A stretch of DNA of 64,000 nucleotides, from the NCBI GenBank assembly GCA_020746995.1, contig JAGPXD010000004.1, positions 992,001 to 1,056,000 on the forward strand. The letters run 5' to 3'. The notes under the pieces are model-generated. The model worked only from the letters and a program-made list of their open reading frames with translations. It searched no databases and was not told where the DNA came from. The position numbers and the translations under genes are program-made. Below, in pieces: positions 19,988 through 31,564 of the stretch; the first letter of the stretch is position 1; each line of letters opens with the position of its first letter. Source of the DNA: Plectosphaerella cucumerina (taxonomy: Eukaryota > Ascomycota > Sordariomycetes > Glomerellales > Plectosphaerellaceae).

Positions 19988-22900
19988 GTTTGTTGTTGTT
20001 GGTGGTCTGGAGGGAGGGCGGTCGACGGTTAGCGACGAGCTCTCCAGATTTCAGATATGAACGATATTGGCGTTTCGCACGGGGGAAAATTGATGCCGTG
20101 GTTTTGGGGGGAAGAATAATGGAAGAACGGAGAGTGTAGTAGTGGATTGTTTGCGAAATGTCGAGGCAGGCCGCTGAGTTGGTGGATTTGGCCGACGGGT
20201 GAAGCGATCCGTGGAGGCAGGGATTGTCAGACAACCTAGCGCCGCGTCTTCCACACAAACTCGGGGGTTGGTGGTAATAGGCAAGAGGTGGGTGGAACCG
20301 GGGATTGGCGTGAGCAGTTGCCGCCGCGAACTCGTGATTTTCCGGGCGAAGAGAGTTAAGGGCTTGGTGGCGGTATCGCCGAGTGAAAGTTGGGTCGTCG
20401 AGGCGTGGCGTGGTTATCGGCGGGCTGGGAGGCAAGGGCTGCTCTTTCGTCCGGCTGGCGCGATTTCCGAGCGAGGCGAGGGCAATCCGTTTGTTCGTAG
20501 CTAGCCACCCTTACTGCTGAGATGGCGCAGGCGAATTTGACGTTGGGCGGGCTCTCAATGGCGGGTGAAGGGGCGACTGGCGATGCATTCCAGAGTCCGG
20601 GTGGCTTCGCTGGTCGATACGGGGCAATGCTTTGCCCATCATTCCTCGGCGTGGAGAGAGAATGCCACACGTGGCAAGGTCGATGGACCGGTCCGATGGG
20701 GAGGGAGGCAAAAGGGCAGGGCAGGGCAGGAAGGGCAGACGGGGCAGGAGCGACTGGTGAGAAACATACCTTCGACGGGGGACGAGTGGACTGTCCTTTC
20801 CTTACGATTATGTAGAAAAAGGGAGGAGGGTGTAATGACACAGGATCGAGGGACAGACTGCACAATAGAGAGCAGACTGACACACTGTTTACCTGGGATT
20901 GAACGAGCGTAAGAAGGACAAAAACAACAAGGACCTGAGGGACCCGAGTTGGAGGAAAAGTGAAGTTGTCACGAAGGGGGTGTACGGAAGACGGGTCGAG
21001 GGAGGAAGGGAGAGGGAGGGCGAAGGGGGAAAAAAGGCCAAACACGAACCGGCTAGAGCGTCCTTGATGGGGAAAGGGAAAACCGGCCCAAGCACGAGGG
21101 AAAGCAAGGCCAATGGAAATGGCGAGACCGCCGGCAGGGGCGACGGGGGGGCCGCGGCGCCAGGGGGGCAGAGGGGCAAGGGGGCAGGAGGGCGAGGCGG
21201 CGGGCCGATGCCAGGTCCAGGAAGCTCCAGGTTCATTGGGCGGGCTAGCTCGTACAGAATGAGTTTACTTTGCGGTTCGTGCGGGTTGGCGGTGCTGGGG
21301 GTTCTATTCCTCTGATCTTTCAGGGGGCTGCCATGCAGTCCGAAGCTGTCATTCGCCCATCGTCCCAACCAGTCCCCCGAGTTGGGGGGGGCACCTGCAC
21401 GGCTGGGGGGTGCATCGGCCACTCTGGCTGCTGCAAGAAGGAGGTCGCGTCTCATCCGAGATTGAACCTATAGTGGAGACAGAGGCGCCCCGGGGTGTGC
21501 GTGCGTGGACATTTCTGCACTGGATTGCGACGACGGGATGGATGGATGGGATGGGACGAGGGAATTCACGAAAAAGCCTGCTTGCGCTCTGGTTTGCAGT
21601 GACTGACTGGTTCTCCTGATCCGAGGAAGCACCAAGAGGCCTCACTGCTCGCACATGGAGGCGATTGAGGGTGCCACTCAGACAACACGACATGACACGG
21701 AGTCTCAGCCGGACAAGCAAAACACTGTGAACTGCCCCCCCGTATTCCGGGCATCCCGATTGCCGACCCATGATGAATGGGTCTCGTCCGTCCCCCGGGC
21801 GATGATGTCGGTCCACGAGATTTCATTCATCAGTGTGCCTACCCCGAGACGATAGAGCACCGGCGATCCTGACGATCGACCGACAGGAGGTAGCACTCGG
21901 CCACTGTATTCGTAGCAGGCTGCCCTGTTGGACTGTTGGTGGCCCAATCTCCCCTATCTCTGGTGTATTTTGGCGAGATTTGGCCATCTCCCCCCATCCT
22001 CCAACCTGCAAGCCTGCCGTCTGCATCCACACCCCCGGCGTGCCCCCGCGACGCGGCACGCCAACCATCAGGAGCCAAGCCCGTATCGCGCATCGGTCGA
22101 GAATTGGAGGGAATTGTTCAACTCTTTTCTCATCACCGGTACACTACGGACTCCGAATTCACCGTTCAACAAGCAGAAAAAGAGATCGAGTCATTGAAAA
22201 AGCCGCCCGTCCCATCCTAACAGCCAAGGGGGCCCATCATGTTTCATCCTCTTGCACTCCGGACGGCCAGAGGGGCCTGCCGCCTGGATGACGCAGCGCG
22301 ACACACCCGCGCAAACATTGGAACCCAATTGTAAAGGTCCGATCTGCACCCCCCTTCCCACCATCCGTCCATCACCACACCAGGCTGCTCGTCCTGTGGA
22401 CGGTTGAACTTGGCAGCCAAGCCTGCCCGAGCACCATCGCGCGGCCGCTAGCACGAAAAAGCGTGCCCATCCAGATCCACACGCGCCGACGGACTGGCCT
22501 CCTGCTGCTCCCGGTTCCTTGGCCGCCCACGAGCTAAAAGAAAGGGCCCGGCCGGCCGCGGCTCGTGCAGGCTTGCCATCCGGACTTTTCCTCCCACTCT
22601 CCAGCTTGCTGCACGCTCGGCTGGCTGCTTGCTGCTTGCTCCGCCCGCCAACCCTGCCCAGCTGGGCCGCGTCGTGCTTTTGCCACAGCCGAAGCAGTCC
22701 GCGGCGGGAAAGACGACGCCGCAAGTCAGATATTTCACGCCAATTCTGGACATGGCAATTCGGCGTTCAAGCCGCTGCAAATATGCATCCCCCGGAACAG
22801 AAGGCCTTCTCCGAGATCGATGATTCGTCCATTTCACCCCCCTTGCATGCAACATGACCTTGTCGCCGGTATTTACCCGCCCCAACCCCGCCAGGAACAG

Positions 22901-23488
22901 AAACAGGAACAGGCAAGAGGGCGCAGGGATAGGGGGTGCTCGCAATCTTCATTTCTCATTTCTCGAGCCTGGCCGAAATGGTCAGTCCAGACCGACCGGG
23001 CCTTCCTCTCCTGGAGTTATATTGATGCACCTTGATCCCGAACTCGCCCTCGACCTGGGGCCCCGTCACCTCTCCAATTTCCTCGAGGTCACGCCTGTGC
23101 ATCGACGCCCGCGTCACCGTCACCGGCCCTCACATGCATTGCCTCCTTCTGCCGCTGACGCCAGACCTGCCTCACTCGCCGCAGGGCCGTCGCAAAGGCC
23201 CCGTCCGACGCAACGTCGAGCCTGGGGTGGCCTGTCTGCTCATTCCCCTCGCATGAACAACAGGCCGCGCCAAAACATCTGTCCAACGTCTCCTCCCACT
23301 GGGGTCCTGGGATCATCGATGACTCGTAGAAACGGCCCTGTTTGCATGATGACAGCCGGTTGAATGCTCAGTGCACCGGGGCGGCCCTGGGTTCCTCCCG
23401 TCGCCCCGCATCGTTCGTGCTCTTGTGCTATAATTATACAATCCCCGGTGTTGGCAGTCCGCCCATTGCCGCTGCCGCTGCCGTATCC
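19988..23488. other. 3.5-kb gene-free region upstream of the Ecm33-type gene
   Basis: This is the longest gap in the window. Its first kilobase is the probable spliced leader of the Ecm33-type gene. Beyond about 21.1 kb the sequence holds long purine/pyrimidine-biased and G- or C-run-rich tracts but no protein-like frame on either strand. It separates the Ecm33 start from the stop codon of the DNA glycosylase gene, so most of it is probably regulatory. Confidence 0.55.
20007..20892 (-). other. Probable 886-nt intron in the 5' leader of the Ecm33-type gene
   Basis: On the minus strand, a long CT-rich leader-like stretch (about 21060-20893) ends in a good donor, CAG|GTAAAC, at 20892. The matching acceptor, CCCTCCCTCCAG, ends at 20007, only 19 nt before the ATG, with a CGCTAAC branch-like motif about 20 nt further upstream (20033-20028). 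The excised segment contains stops in all frames and no protein. This is an inference from splice signals; alternative donors such as CCCTCAG|GTCCTT nearby are possible. Confidence 0.6.
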
Positions 23489-24655
23489 TCATTCCAGAGT
23501 GCTGATGTCCGTCTCCTCCACCCGCCACATGAGCCACATGAAGAGGCTTCGATACGGCGCAAACTTGGCCGACATTTCTAGCATATCCCTCTCAGACATG
23601 TACTTGAACTTGCCGCCGCCCTTGGCCTTGAGCTTCGATACGTCGCGCCCTGCAAAGGCCGCCATGCCCCTCTGAACGCCCAGGTCGCCCAGCGAGAATA
23701 CGTCCATGCGCTTGAGCGCGAAGCACGCGAACATCTCAACAGACCATTGGCCCAGCCCACGTACCGCAATGAGCTTGGAGAGCACCTCTTCATAGGGCGC
23801 CTCGGCGAGCATCTGAGCCCCCAGCTCGCCCGACGCGAACTTCTCCGCCAGGCCGTGGATGTACTCGGCCTTGCGCTGGGACAGGCCTGCCGTCCGTAGC
23901 TCCTCTAACTTCCTGGCGACCACCTCGGATGGGTGGGGGAACCTGTCTTCGGCGCTGGCCTCGTCGAAGAGCGCTACGAACTTTGCCTTGATCGACTTGG
24001 CCGCCGCGCCCGAGACTTGCTGTGAAATGATGCCGCTGCACAGGCTCTCGAATGGATCGATCTTCTCGGCGAGGCCCTCGGGAGAGAAAATACGGCACGG
24101 GTTCTTCTCGACGAGGGGCCTCATACGCTCATCGACGCTGATGAGGTGAGCGCATGCCCGTTCCAGGATGTTGCCCGTCGTTGTCGGAGCCTTGTGGTTT
24201 TCAGCACCGACCAGCGACGAAGATGAGTCTAGCCGGGGCGCTTTGGACGGTGAAGCCCCAGGCTCTGGACCTGCTGCCCTAGACACGACCAAGCGGGACG
24301 TCTCGGGCGAGAGCAGAGGGGCATTTGTGGTCGCGGGGTCGGCCAGGCGAGTGACTGTCCGATCCCGGGGCTTCTTGCCGCCCGTGCCGTTGCTGGCGAG
24401 CCGTTCGGCCATGAGGCCCACGGCTCCCGGAGTGGGGGTCGCCGGGGGAGGGGCGTCGTTGGCAGGCCTCTGTGCTCGTCGCTTGGGCGGCGGTGTTACC
24501 GGTGGGAGTTCCTCGGAGACGGGAGCGGATGCTGTGGCCGTGGCCTTTCGCTTCCGTCCTCTCGGGGCCGCGGGAGAAGGCGGAGGAGGCATGGCAGTCT
24601 CGGGCTGCACCAGTACCTGCGCGCCGAGGCGGGCCGAGCGACGGGTGGCCGCCAT
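23489..24655 (-). CDS. MAG1: DNA-3-methyladenine glycosylase (HhH-GPD, Mag1/AlkA type)
   Basis: Base-excision repair glycosylase that removes alkylated purines from DNA. From the ATG at 24655 it has 388 residues without introns. The N-terminal 175 residues are basic and Pro/Ala/Ser-rich with bipartite-like clusters (PRGRKRKA, PPPKRRAQR) suited to nuclear import. The catalytic domain starts near 185. It shows FESLCSGIISQQVS, AGLSQRKAEYI, the helix-hairpin-helix turn VRGLGQWSVEMF (near 298-309) and the catalytic Asp in SLGDLGVQRG (Asp324). The C-terminus is AKFAPYRSLFMWLMWR, where the PYR/WxxWR signature is typical. An upstream in-frame ATG at 24841 adds 62 residues without a single acidic residue and could encode a mitochondrial presequence. 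I favour the shorter start because the motif MAATRRSARL resembles family N-termini. Confidence 0.9.
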   Translation of the reverse strand: MAATRRSARLGAQVLVQPETAMPPPPSPAAPRGRKRKATATASAPVSEELPPVTPPPKRRAQRPANDAPPPATPTPGAVGLMAERLASNGTGGKKPRDRTVTRLADPATTNAPLLSPETSRLVVSRAAGPEPGASPSKAPRLDSSSSLVGAENHKAPTTTGNILERACAHLISVDERMRPLVEKNPCRIFSPEGLAEKIDPFESLCSGIISQQVSGAAAKSIKAKFVALFDEASAEDRFPHPSEVVARKLEELRTAGLSQRKAEYIHGLAEKFASGELGAQMLAEAPYEEVLSKLIAVRGLGQWSVEMFACFALKRMDVFSLGDLGVQRGMAAFAGRDVSKLKAKGGGKFKYMSERDMLEMSAKFAPYRSLFMWLMWRVEETDISTLE

Positions 24656-25799
24656 GGCGAGGAGTGATACTGAGAAGGGTCTGGAGAAGAATCCGAGCGT
24701 GGGGCGTCTCTTTTGATGAAACGAGCTGTACCACGACGGATGGCTTGTGATGCTTGAGGCGGGCCGTGGATGTGAACCGTGAACCGCGTGCGTCAGGCGT
24801 GGGAAGTTGAGGGTTGACCAGCGGCGGCTTGCCGGGTGCATCAAGCAATTTCTGACAAAAGATGGATACACGGTCTTATTCTGATGCTGATGCCAGGTTT
24901 TGGGAATCTTAGGTCAAGTTTTGGGTGTGAAAGGGGACAGGCAAAAGATGGTGGCTGATGAACTGTCGTCAAACTTCACAAGGCACGTACATCCGGTGTG
25001 GTGAGGATGACATGCCGTTCCTGCTTCAACCTGGAAGTTTGTCATCCATTGAAACCGCCGAGCGCCACACGGTGACAGCTTAGGCGGTACCTGGCCCCGC
25101 AGCAACTGGCGCTGTATTGCCTGCACTAGCCACTGAAGTCGGGGAACGGACTAGACGCGCTGCCCGGCGCGTGAGGAACCTAGGAACCACAGGGACATGT
25201 GGCTCGAAGCTCTCAACTTCAATCGGGGCCTGGATGCTTAATTTCGACGACTACATCGGGGCCAAGCCCGATCAGTGACAATATTCATCCCCGGCATTAA
25301 CACCCAGAGAGATCCAACGGCCAACGAACACATGTTTATAACAGCCCCATTTTGGCAAAGCTTAACACCCTTGCTGCAGCCAAGGAAAGGGAGCCATCCT
25401 CTAGATCATCGCATTCCCCACGACTAGACAATACCGGACGACCTCCGACCTCGATTCGCCCACTCCTTCCACGACTTTTCTCCCAACTCCTCGTCGGCAG
25501 GGACTGAAATCCCCACGAGCTTCTGTCTGCCAAACAGCACTGCGATCAGCCAGTCGAACCGGCTTCGGTCTTGACACCCCCTTGTGCAACCCGCACCCGA
25601 CATCTCGAAACCCGACCCGAGTAGGTCCGACCAGACCTCCCTTGCGCAGCCTGATCGCCTGTGACCCCCTGCAGCCTGCCACGGGCCTGGGACACGCGAG
25701 GTCACACGCGACACGGCCTCCCGGCGACGAATCGCACCCGCCGTGCACGACGAGAACACTACACTCGCCGACGATACGCCGCGATAGACAACGGCTACA
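24656..25799. other. Divergent promoter region (glycosylase / Anp1-like)
   Basis: About 1.1 kb between divergent starts. The left part (to 24841) may encode an N-terminal extension of the glycosylase. The right 400 nt is CT- and ACG-rich and looks like the leader of the mannosyltransferase gene. Nothing else is recognisable. Confidence 0.5.
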
Positions 25800-27201
25800 A
25801 TGCTTCTCCCAAAACATGCCAAGGGAATGGGCAGCGGCGGCTGGAAGGCGGCCGCAACGTCTAGGATCCCGGCGTTGAAGACTGTCGTCACCTTCCTGAC
25901 CCGCTCGAGAGTGATCTACCTCGTCGTGGTGTTGGTATTCCTGATGCTATGGCGGACCATCAGCGGCCGTGCGAGCCACGGCATAGATAGGTTCGTGCCA
26001 GCGCCCAGGATCGCCTCGCGCATGCTCAAAAGCTAACAGGCATGCCTCGACAGGTTCTACTGCTGGGGCCCGCCAGCTGCTCCTATGGACATGAACGCCA
26101 ACGATAGGGCCGCATGGCACCGGCACCTCCAGACCCCCGTGCTCTTCAACCACCATGCCCCCGTCGAGGTCAAGGCCGGGTCCGTCCAGCACGTCGACCT
26201 CAACCCCGTCAAGTCGACGGCGCAAGCCCTCGCCAACAAGGAGCGCATCCTCATCCTGACGCCCCTCAAGGATGCCGCCCCTTACTTGTCCAAGTACTTC
26301 GAGCTCATCGCTGAGCTCACCTACCCCCACGACCTGATCGATCTCGCCTTCCTGGTCGGCGACTCCACCGACGATACCATGGCTGTCCTGGGCGCCGAGC
26401 TGAACCGTATCCAGAGCAGGCCCGACAAGGTCCCCTTCCGCAGCGCCATGGTCGTCGAGAAGGACTTCAACTTCGTCCTCAGCCAGGACGTCAAGGAGCG
26501 TCACTCTTTCCAGGCCCAGGGCCCGCGGCGCAAGGCCATGGGCCGCGCGAGGAACTACCTCTTGGCCACGGCCCTCAAGCCCGAGCACTCGTGGGTCTAC
26601 TGGCGGGACGTCGACATTGTGGAGAACCCAAAGTCCATCATCGAGGACTTTGTCGCCCACGACGTCGACATTCTGGTGCCCAGTAAGTCACTCGGCCCTC
26701 TACAACTATGCGCCGCCACTGACATCCCCTAGACATCTGGTTCCACCGCTACGTCGACGGCGTCGACATAGAGGGCCGCTTCGACTACAACTCGTGGATC
26801 GAGTCCCCCAAGGCCCTCAAGCTCGCCGCCAAGCTCCCCAAGGATACCGTCCTCGCTGAGGGCTACAAGGAGTTTGACACCGGCAGGAAGTACATGTGCC
26901 GGATGGGCGACCGCAGCGAGAACAAGGACGTCGAGCTCGATCTCGACGGCATTGGCGGCGTCAGCATCGTCGTCAAGGCCGATGTTCACCGGTCTGGTGA
27001 GTAAACCCTCGGGTATAAGACAGATCATTTCATAACTGACCACGACTCCCAGGCATCAACTTCCCGGCGTATGCCTTTGAGAACCAGGCTGAGACGGAGG
27101 GCTTCGCCAAGATGGCCAAGCGCGCCGGGTACAGGGTCGTCGGCCTACCGAATTACGTCGTGTGGCACATTGACACGGACGAGAAGGGCGGCAACGCGTG
27201 A
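25800..27201 (+). CDS. ANP1: Golgi alpha-1,6-mannosyltransferase subunit, Anp1/Mnn9/Van1 family
   Basis: A type II Golgi membrane protein of the Anp1 family, whose members form the mannan polymerase complexes that extend the N-glycan outer chain. Four exons (25800-25990, 26054-26682, 26733-26996, 27053-27201) give 410 residues. A short cytosolic tail precedes one transmembrane segment at about 38-52 (VIYLVVVLVFLMLW). The catalytic domain contains ILILTPLKDAAPYL, LAFLVGDSTDDT, RRKAMGRARNYLL and the metal-binding D-V-D motif (Asp249, Asp251 in WRDVDIV). It ends GLPNYVVWHIDTDEKGGNA. The long stretch FHRYVDGVDIEGRFDYNSW and the start FYCWGPPAAP look more like fungal Anp1 than Mnn9 or Van1, but the split among the three is not certain. 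With the Ecm33-type gene it makes a second wall-related gene nearby. Confidence 0.92.
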
Positions 27202-27781
27202 TGTCCCGGCTCGTCCTATGTGCACTTTGTGAGCGATTATACTGCATGTCACGAGGGTTTTTGGGTACCACGTAATGAGGGGGTGGGCGGGTGCCCCAGG
27301 GGCGTTTTGGGGATCATGTACGATTCAAAATAGAGGCGTTCAGTCAATAGAGAGGTCTTGCAAGTAACGACTGAGGCTCTGCAGGTTTGTCTGCTTCGAC
27401 ATCAAGAAGGCCAATGGAAGTCTCTGCAGTGGCTGTGACATGTACTGCGTGAAGGTCCGAGCATGACCAAGGGCAGAGGAACCCATGTTCGACAAAAAGC
27501 GGAAGGGAGGTTGCATTGGGAGCTCAGATTCCCAAAAGTCTATACATAGGGTAGCTTACACAGACCGCCACGACGCTCATCCCGCGCCCGTCACCTCCTC
27601 TCCCTCGCCCGTCTCCTCATCGTCTCTCCTTCCGGCCGGCTGGTCATCAGCACGGCCCTTAGCCGCGGCCCCCTCTACGGGCGGCGGTGGGGTGTCTGGG
27701 GGATGGTGCTTGTTGTGGTTGTACAGCGAGGAACGGGGGCACTCTGGATCATGGTATCTCGGATGAAGGGGTGGTGGATGC
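27202..27781. other. Convergent intergenic region
   Basis: A 580-nt region between stop codons of opposing genes (27201 plus, 27782 minus). It contains both 3' ends; no coding sequence is supported. Confidence 0.5.
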
Positions 27782-28422
27782 TTAGTGCTTCTTGACGACC
27801 TCAAGGGTGTCGAGGGCCTCCCTCTCCTGGATCTCGGCGCGGGCGGCGTCGATGAGGGGCGCCAGGTAAGGGACGTCCTGGGGCGGATGTCAGTTGTCGT
27901 TGTCTTGGCCTGAATTTCGGACGGCTCTGTTGGGTATTTGCTCACCTCCTCGGCCTTGGTCCACTGCTCCTTCGGCAGGAGCTTGTGCTGGTAGCTGAGC
28001 TGGACGGCGCGGCGAATGCGGAAGATGCGGTCGTAGCTCTCCTTGGGCGACAGGCGCTTGAGGGCCAGGGCGACGGGAGCGTTCTCCTCCTGGTAGAGGT
28101 CGTCGTACCTGTTGGGAATCTGATCAGCGTCTTATTACGCCTCGCTTTAAGTCGCCTTGAATCTAGGCGTCATCGGGCCATTTTCCTCCCAGCGGCCACG
28201 GTGCGTCTGTCGTCCTGGCTTCCTTCCCCGGAGACCAATCTGCACCAGCCGTGACTCCATTTCGCGTCCAATTGACTCCTTCCACCGCGCGTTTCCTTAC
28301 CTCAGACCGAGCTTGCGCCAGCCAGCGGCGTTGGCGTACCAGTTGGCCAAGGGCTTGACGATGTTCAGCAGGCTGGGACGCCTGACGATGTTCTCGGCGA
28401 TGCGGGCTCCGAGGTCGGCCAT
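27782..28422 (-). CDS. QCR7: Cytochrome bc1 complex subunit 7 (QCR7, 14 kDa)
   Basis: A small matrix-facing subunit of mitochondrial complex III that binds cytochrome b and is needed for assembly. Exons 28422-28301, 28108-27946 and 27877-27782 give 126 residues, the usual length. The sequence fits throughout: PSLLNIVKPLANWYANAAGW, KLGLRYDDLYQEENAPV near the first splice, ALKRLSPKESYDRIFRIRRA, SYQHKLLPKEQWTKAEED and the end DTLEVVKKH. As in the family there is no cleaved presequence. The first intron is long for this window (192 nt). The gene is divergently paired with the mitochondrial NAD+ carrier gene at 29946. Confidence 0.95.
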
Positions 28423-29945
28423 TGTGATCGAGGTTTTCGTAATCGGTCGGTTTTGGAGGGGAGAATCGGAGAGGGTCGAACGTCGTTCGGGTCGGTCGTC
28501 GTCGGGGGCGAGTGGGTTGGGAGGGTGGTGGTCGCGGGAATTGGGACTGAGATTCTGGCTCTGCCACTGGTCCCCTTCGCGAATCAGACGAGTTCCAATT
28601 GCGAGCAAAATCCAGGACCCGGCTTGCCGGAGCCACCCGGGACGGAAGGAGAGTCACGTGGATGGTCACGGCTAAGAACGTGTGGCGGTGCTTTGTGGCT
28701 GGAGCAGCGTGAAAGTCGATGCAGCACTTGGCGTCAGGAACAGGAAGTGCTCAAGACTGTCAACTGTTACGCGGTCACATCATGCTACATGAGTGCAGCA
28801 ATACGAAGGCATGTACGGAGGTTTCTTCCTATTGCCCGCTTCATCGACCTCAAATTATTAGAGCTGTGCCTTGAGGACGTTGGACGATGACTGCTGTACC
28901 GCTGCAATGGTGTAGCCAGCACGATGCTCTCTTCAAGCCACGGACAAGTTCTGACGGCTTGACGACGGGCCGGAATTACTGTTGAGCTCGAAAGGCTAAT
29001 CAAGGCATTATCGTGTTTCGCGCAATAGGTCTCGCATCATATCGATTGTCGGTCGGTGTAACGGGAATCTGACCAAGCAGCGAATGCCGAACACCGACCG
29101 ACGTCACTGCTGGCCGTGCTGCGTCGAGCCCAGCCTGGTAACAGCCCCCAGTAAGCTTCCGCCAGTTCCAAGTTCCTGTGATGTCTGTTATACGACCGGA
29201 AGAGAACTGCAGCGTCAGCCTGTTCCACTCAAAGTGATCATATCCGGTCAGAAAGATAACGGGAGATACCTGTTGTAGAAAGTCTCCACTTGATGCCGTT
29301 TTTCTAGCTCGACTCACACTCGGAGTGCCTCACGGACAGCAGCTGCAGCTCACCTCAGCGCATCCGCTCAGTGGCCCAGCGAGCTGGACCCAACCACAAG
29401 CCGCTCCTCCCAGCGCGTCGGTCCCTGCCATCGTTGCATTTCTCCCCTCCCCGTCCACTGCACCGCACCTTCCCGTCCCCTTCGCCCTTCCCACCCCTCA
29501 TCCCGTCCACCGCATTCCCCGACCTCACCTCCGCCCGCCTCGCCGGTTCTGCCTCTGGCACCCTCTCGACAGTCTTCTCCCCCGAGGTCAATGGCCTGCG
29601 ACAACAGGTAGTCGGTCAGTGTCACGGCAGCGTGGGAGCCATTCCCCGCCAAACCGGGACACTCCACTAAAGACCATTCCATCATCGGCCGGAGACCACC
29701 GGAGCAGTCGACCGACCGACAACTCTGACCCGACCCGCCCACGACGACCACCGCTCTCTCCTGCTCTACAAACCCGACACCACTAGACGCCCTACCTATC
29801 TTCCCTAGACGCGGCACGCCGTTGTCCCTGACGTCGTGGGAGATTTCGAGCGCAGCGCCGCATACCCTCGGCACTTTTTTCTCCCGCCGAACCGATCGAG
29901 GCACATTTCGGACGACCGAGACGGAGTCGCACGGCACCGTCGGGC
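28423..29945. other. Divergent intergenic region (QCR7 / NAD+ carrier)
   Basis: A 1.5-kb region between two divergent nuclear genes for mitochondrial proteins. Its central part (about 28.7-29.3 kb) is less GC-rich than the flanks. The right 500 nt is CCC/ACC-rich leader-type sequence. No gene is supported on either strand. Confidence 0.5.
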
Positions 29946-31381
29946 ATGTCTTCCGAGGGCAGCACGAACCCCTCGAGAGGACAACCTCCGCCTCACCCGC
30001 AGGGCGAGGAGGAGGACTACGGCCCTTATCCAACTTCGACATACCCTCATTACAGCAGCGTCCGCTCCTTCCCGCCGCCGCATCCTCGCCAGCACCCACA
30101 CCCACACCGGGACGAGGCTGGCGTCTCTGAGCCCTCAGAGGCTGCCATGTCCTCCCCGGCCGACACAGAAATCACCCGCTTGGAACGTTGGGCCGCACGG
30201 GCATCGGTATCGCAATTCAACGCCCTTTCCGGGGCCATTGGCGGCTTCACCTCCGGCGTCGTCACGTGCCCCCTGGACGTTATCAAGACCAAGTTGCAGG
30301 CCCAGGGCGGCTTCAACCCCATCACCAAAGGGCGGCATGTCGGACACCCCAAGCTATACGATGGGCTTGTCGGCACAGCACGGGTCATATGGCGTGAGGA
30401 GGGTCTGCGAGGCATGTATCGGGGCTTGGGACCCATAGTGCTTGGGTACCTGCCCACATGGGCCGTGTGGTTTACGGTGTACAACAAGAGCAAGGAGTAC
30501 ATCCGGCCTTATCACGGTAAGTTCTTGCCGCAAGGTCCTGCCCTTCTTCTTCTGGATAGTGCTGACCTCTCGCGACAGACAACATATTTGTCATCAACTT
30601 TTGGTCGTCCATCGTGGCCGGCGCCAGCAGCACGATAGCGACGAACCCGATATGGGTTATCAAGACGAGGCTCATGTCGCAGAGCAATGCCCATCGCTCG
30701 GGGGAGCACTACTCCCAGTTTCCCAAGCCCGGCAGCACGCCAACGTCGAGACCGACGCTCCACTCGCCGTGGCACTACAACTCGACGCTTGACGCGGCTC
30801 GCAAGATGTACACATCAGAAGGCGTTCTCTCATTCTACTCGGGCCTGACGCCCGCGCTGCTGGGCCTGACCCATGTGGCCGTACAGTTCCCAGCATACGA
30901 GTACCTCAAGACGAAGTTCACGGGCCAGGGCATGGGCGCGACGACCAGCGGCGACAACCCCCCTTCGCACTGGATTGGTGTCTTGTCGGCCTCAATACTT
31001 TCCAAGATTCTTGCCAGCAGCGCGACATATCCGCACGAAGTGATCCGCACGCGGCTGCAGACCCAACGGAGACCGGTGGCGGGAGCCGAGTACCTTCAGG
31101 GCCTGGGCATCAAGATGCCTCCTTCTGCGACGGCCGAGGAGATTGCCTCAAAGGTCAAGGAGGCGACAGCGGTCAAGTACCGTGGGGTGGCGTCGACGTT
31201 CCGCATCATTCTGCACGAGGAGGGTTGGCGGGCGTTCTACGCCGGCATGGGCACGAACATGATGAGGGCGGTGCCGGCGGCGACGGTCACGATGCTGACG
31301 TATGAATTTGTCATGGAGCGGCTCAACCTCGCCAAGCAGGAGGGGCGGAGGAAGCTGGGCTACGAGGATGCGGAGCCGTAG
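29946..31381 (+). CDS. YIA6: Mitochondrial NAD+ carrier (Yia6/Ndt1-type, SLC25 family)
   Basis: An inner-membrane carrier with the threefold SLC25 repeat, most like yeast Yia6/Ndt1, which imports NAD+. Two exons (29946-30516, 30579-31381) give 457 residues. The three signature motifs are PLDVIKTKLQ, PIWVIKTRLM and PHEVIRTRLQ. The Trp in the second motif and the blocks GLGPIVLGYLPTWAVWFTVY and GLTPALLGLTHVAVQFPAYEYLK are typical of the NAD+/pyrimidine carrier branch. The first 80 residues form an unusual His/Pro-rich extension (HPRQHPHPHRDEAG) with a possible alternative start at MSSPADTEITRLERW. Two loops are longer than in yeast: one before the second repeat half (SQFPKPGSTPTSRPTLHSPW) and one in repeat three. 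Substrate assignment follows family resemblance only. Confidence 0.88.
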
Positions 31382-31564
31382 GGAGCTCTCGGGGCTTGGG
31401 GAGAGCAACAAACGCAGTCGGGAGGATTTCCACTGATACCCAATATCTTCGGTTGTGTACGCATAGGCGAGGCTGATTGGCAAGTAGCACGGGCAATTTT
31501 CATCCATACAGCAAAGCGGAGGGTCCTATAGGCTTGCTTGAGTCTGGGGTATATCGTGATGCTG
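31382..31564. other. Short convergent gap
   Basis: Holds the 3' ends of the NAD+ carrier gene and of the oppositely oriented small membrane protein gene. Confidence 0.45.

Noticed and set aside
20356..21045. 229-codon minus-strand frame upstream of the Ecm33-type gene
   Set aside because: It overlaps the probable leader donor at 20892 and reads as translated CT-rich leader and intron sequence.
24168..24716. Plus-strand frame opposite the DNA glycosylase
   Set aside because: Antisense shadow of the Ala/Pro-rich N-terminal region; no family resemblance.
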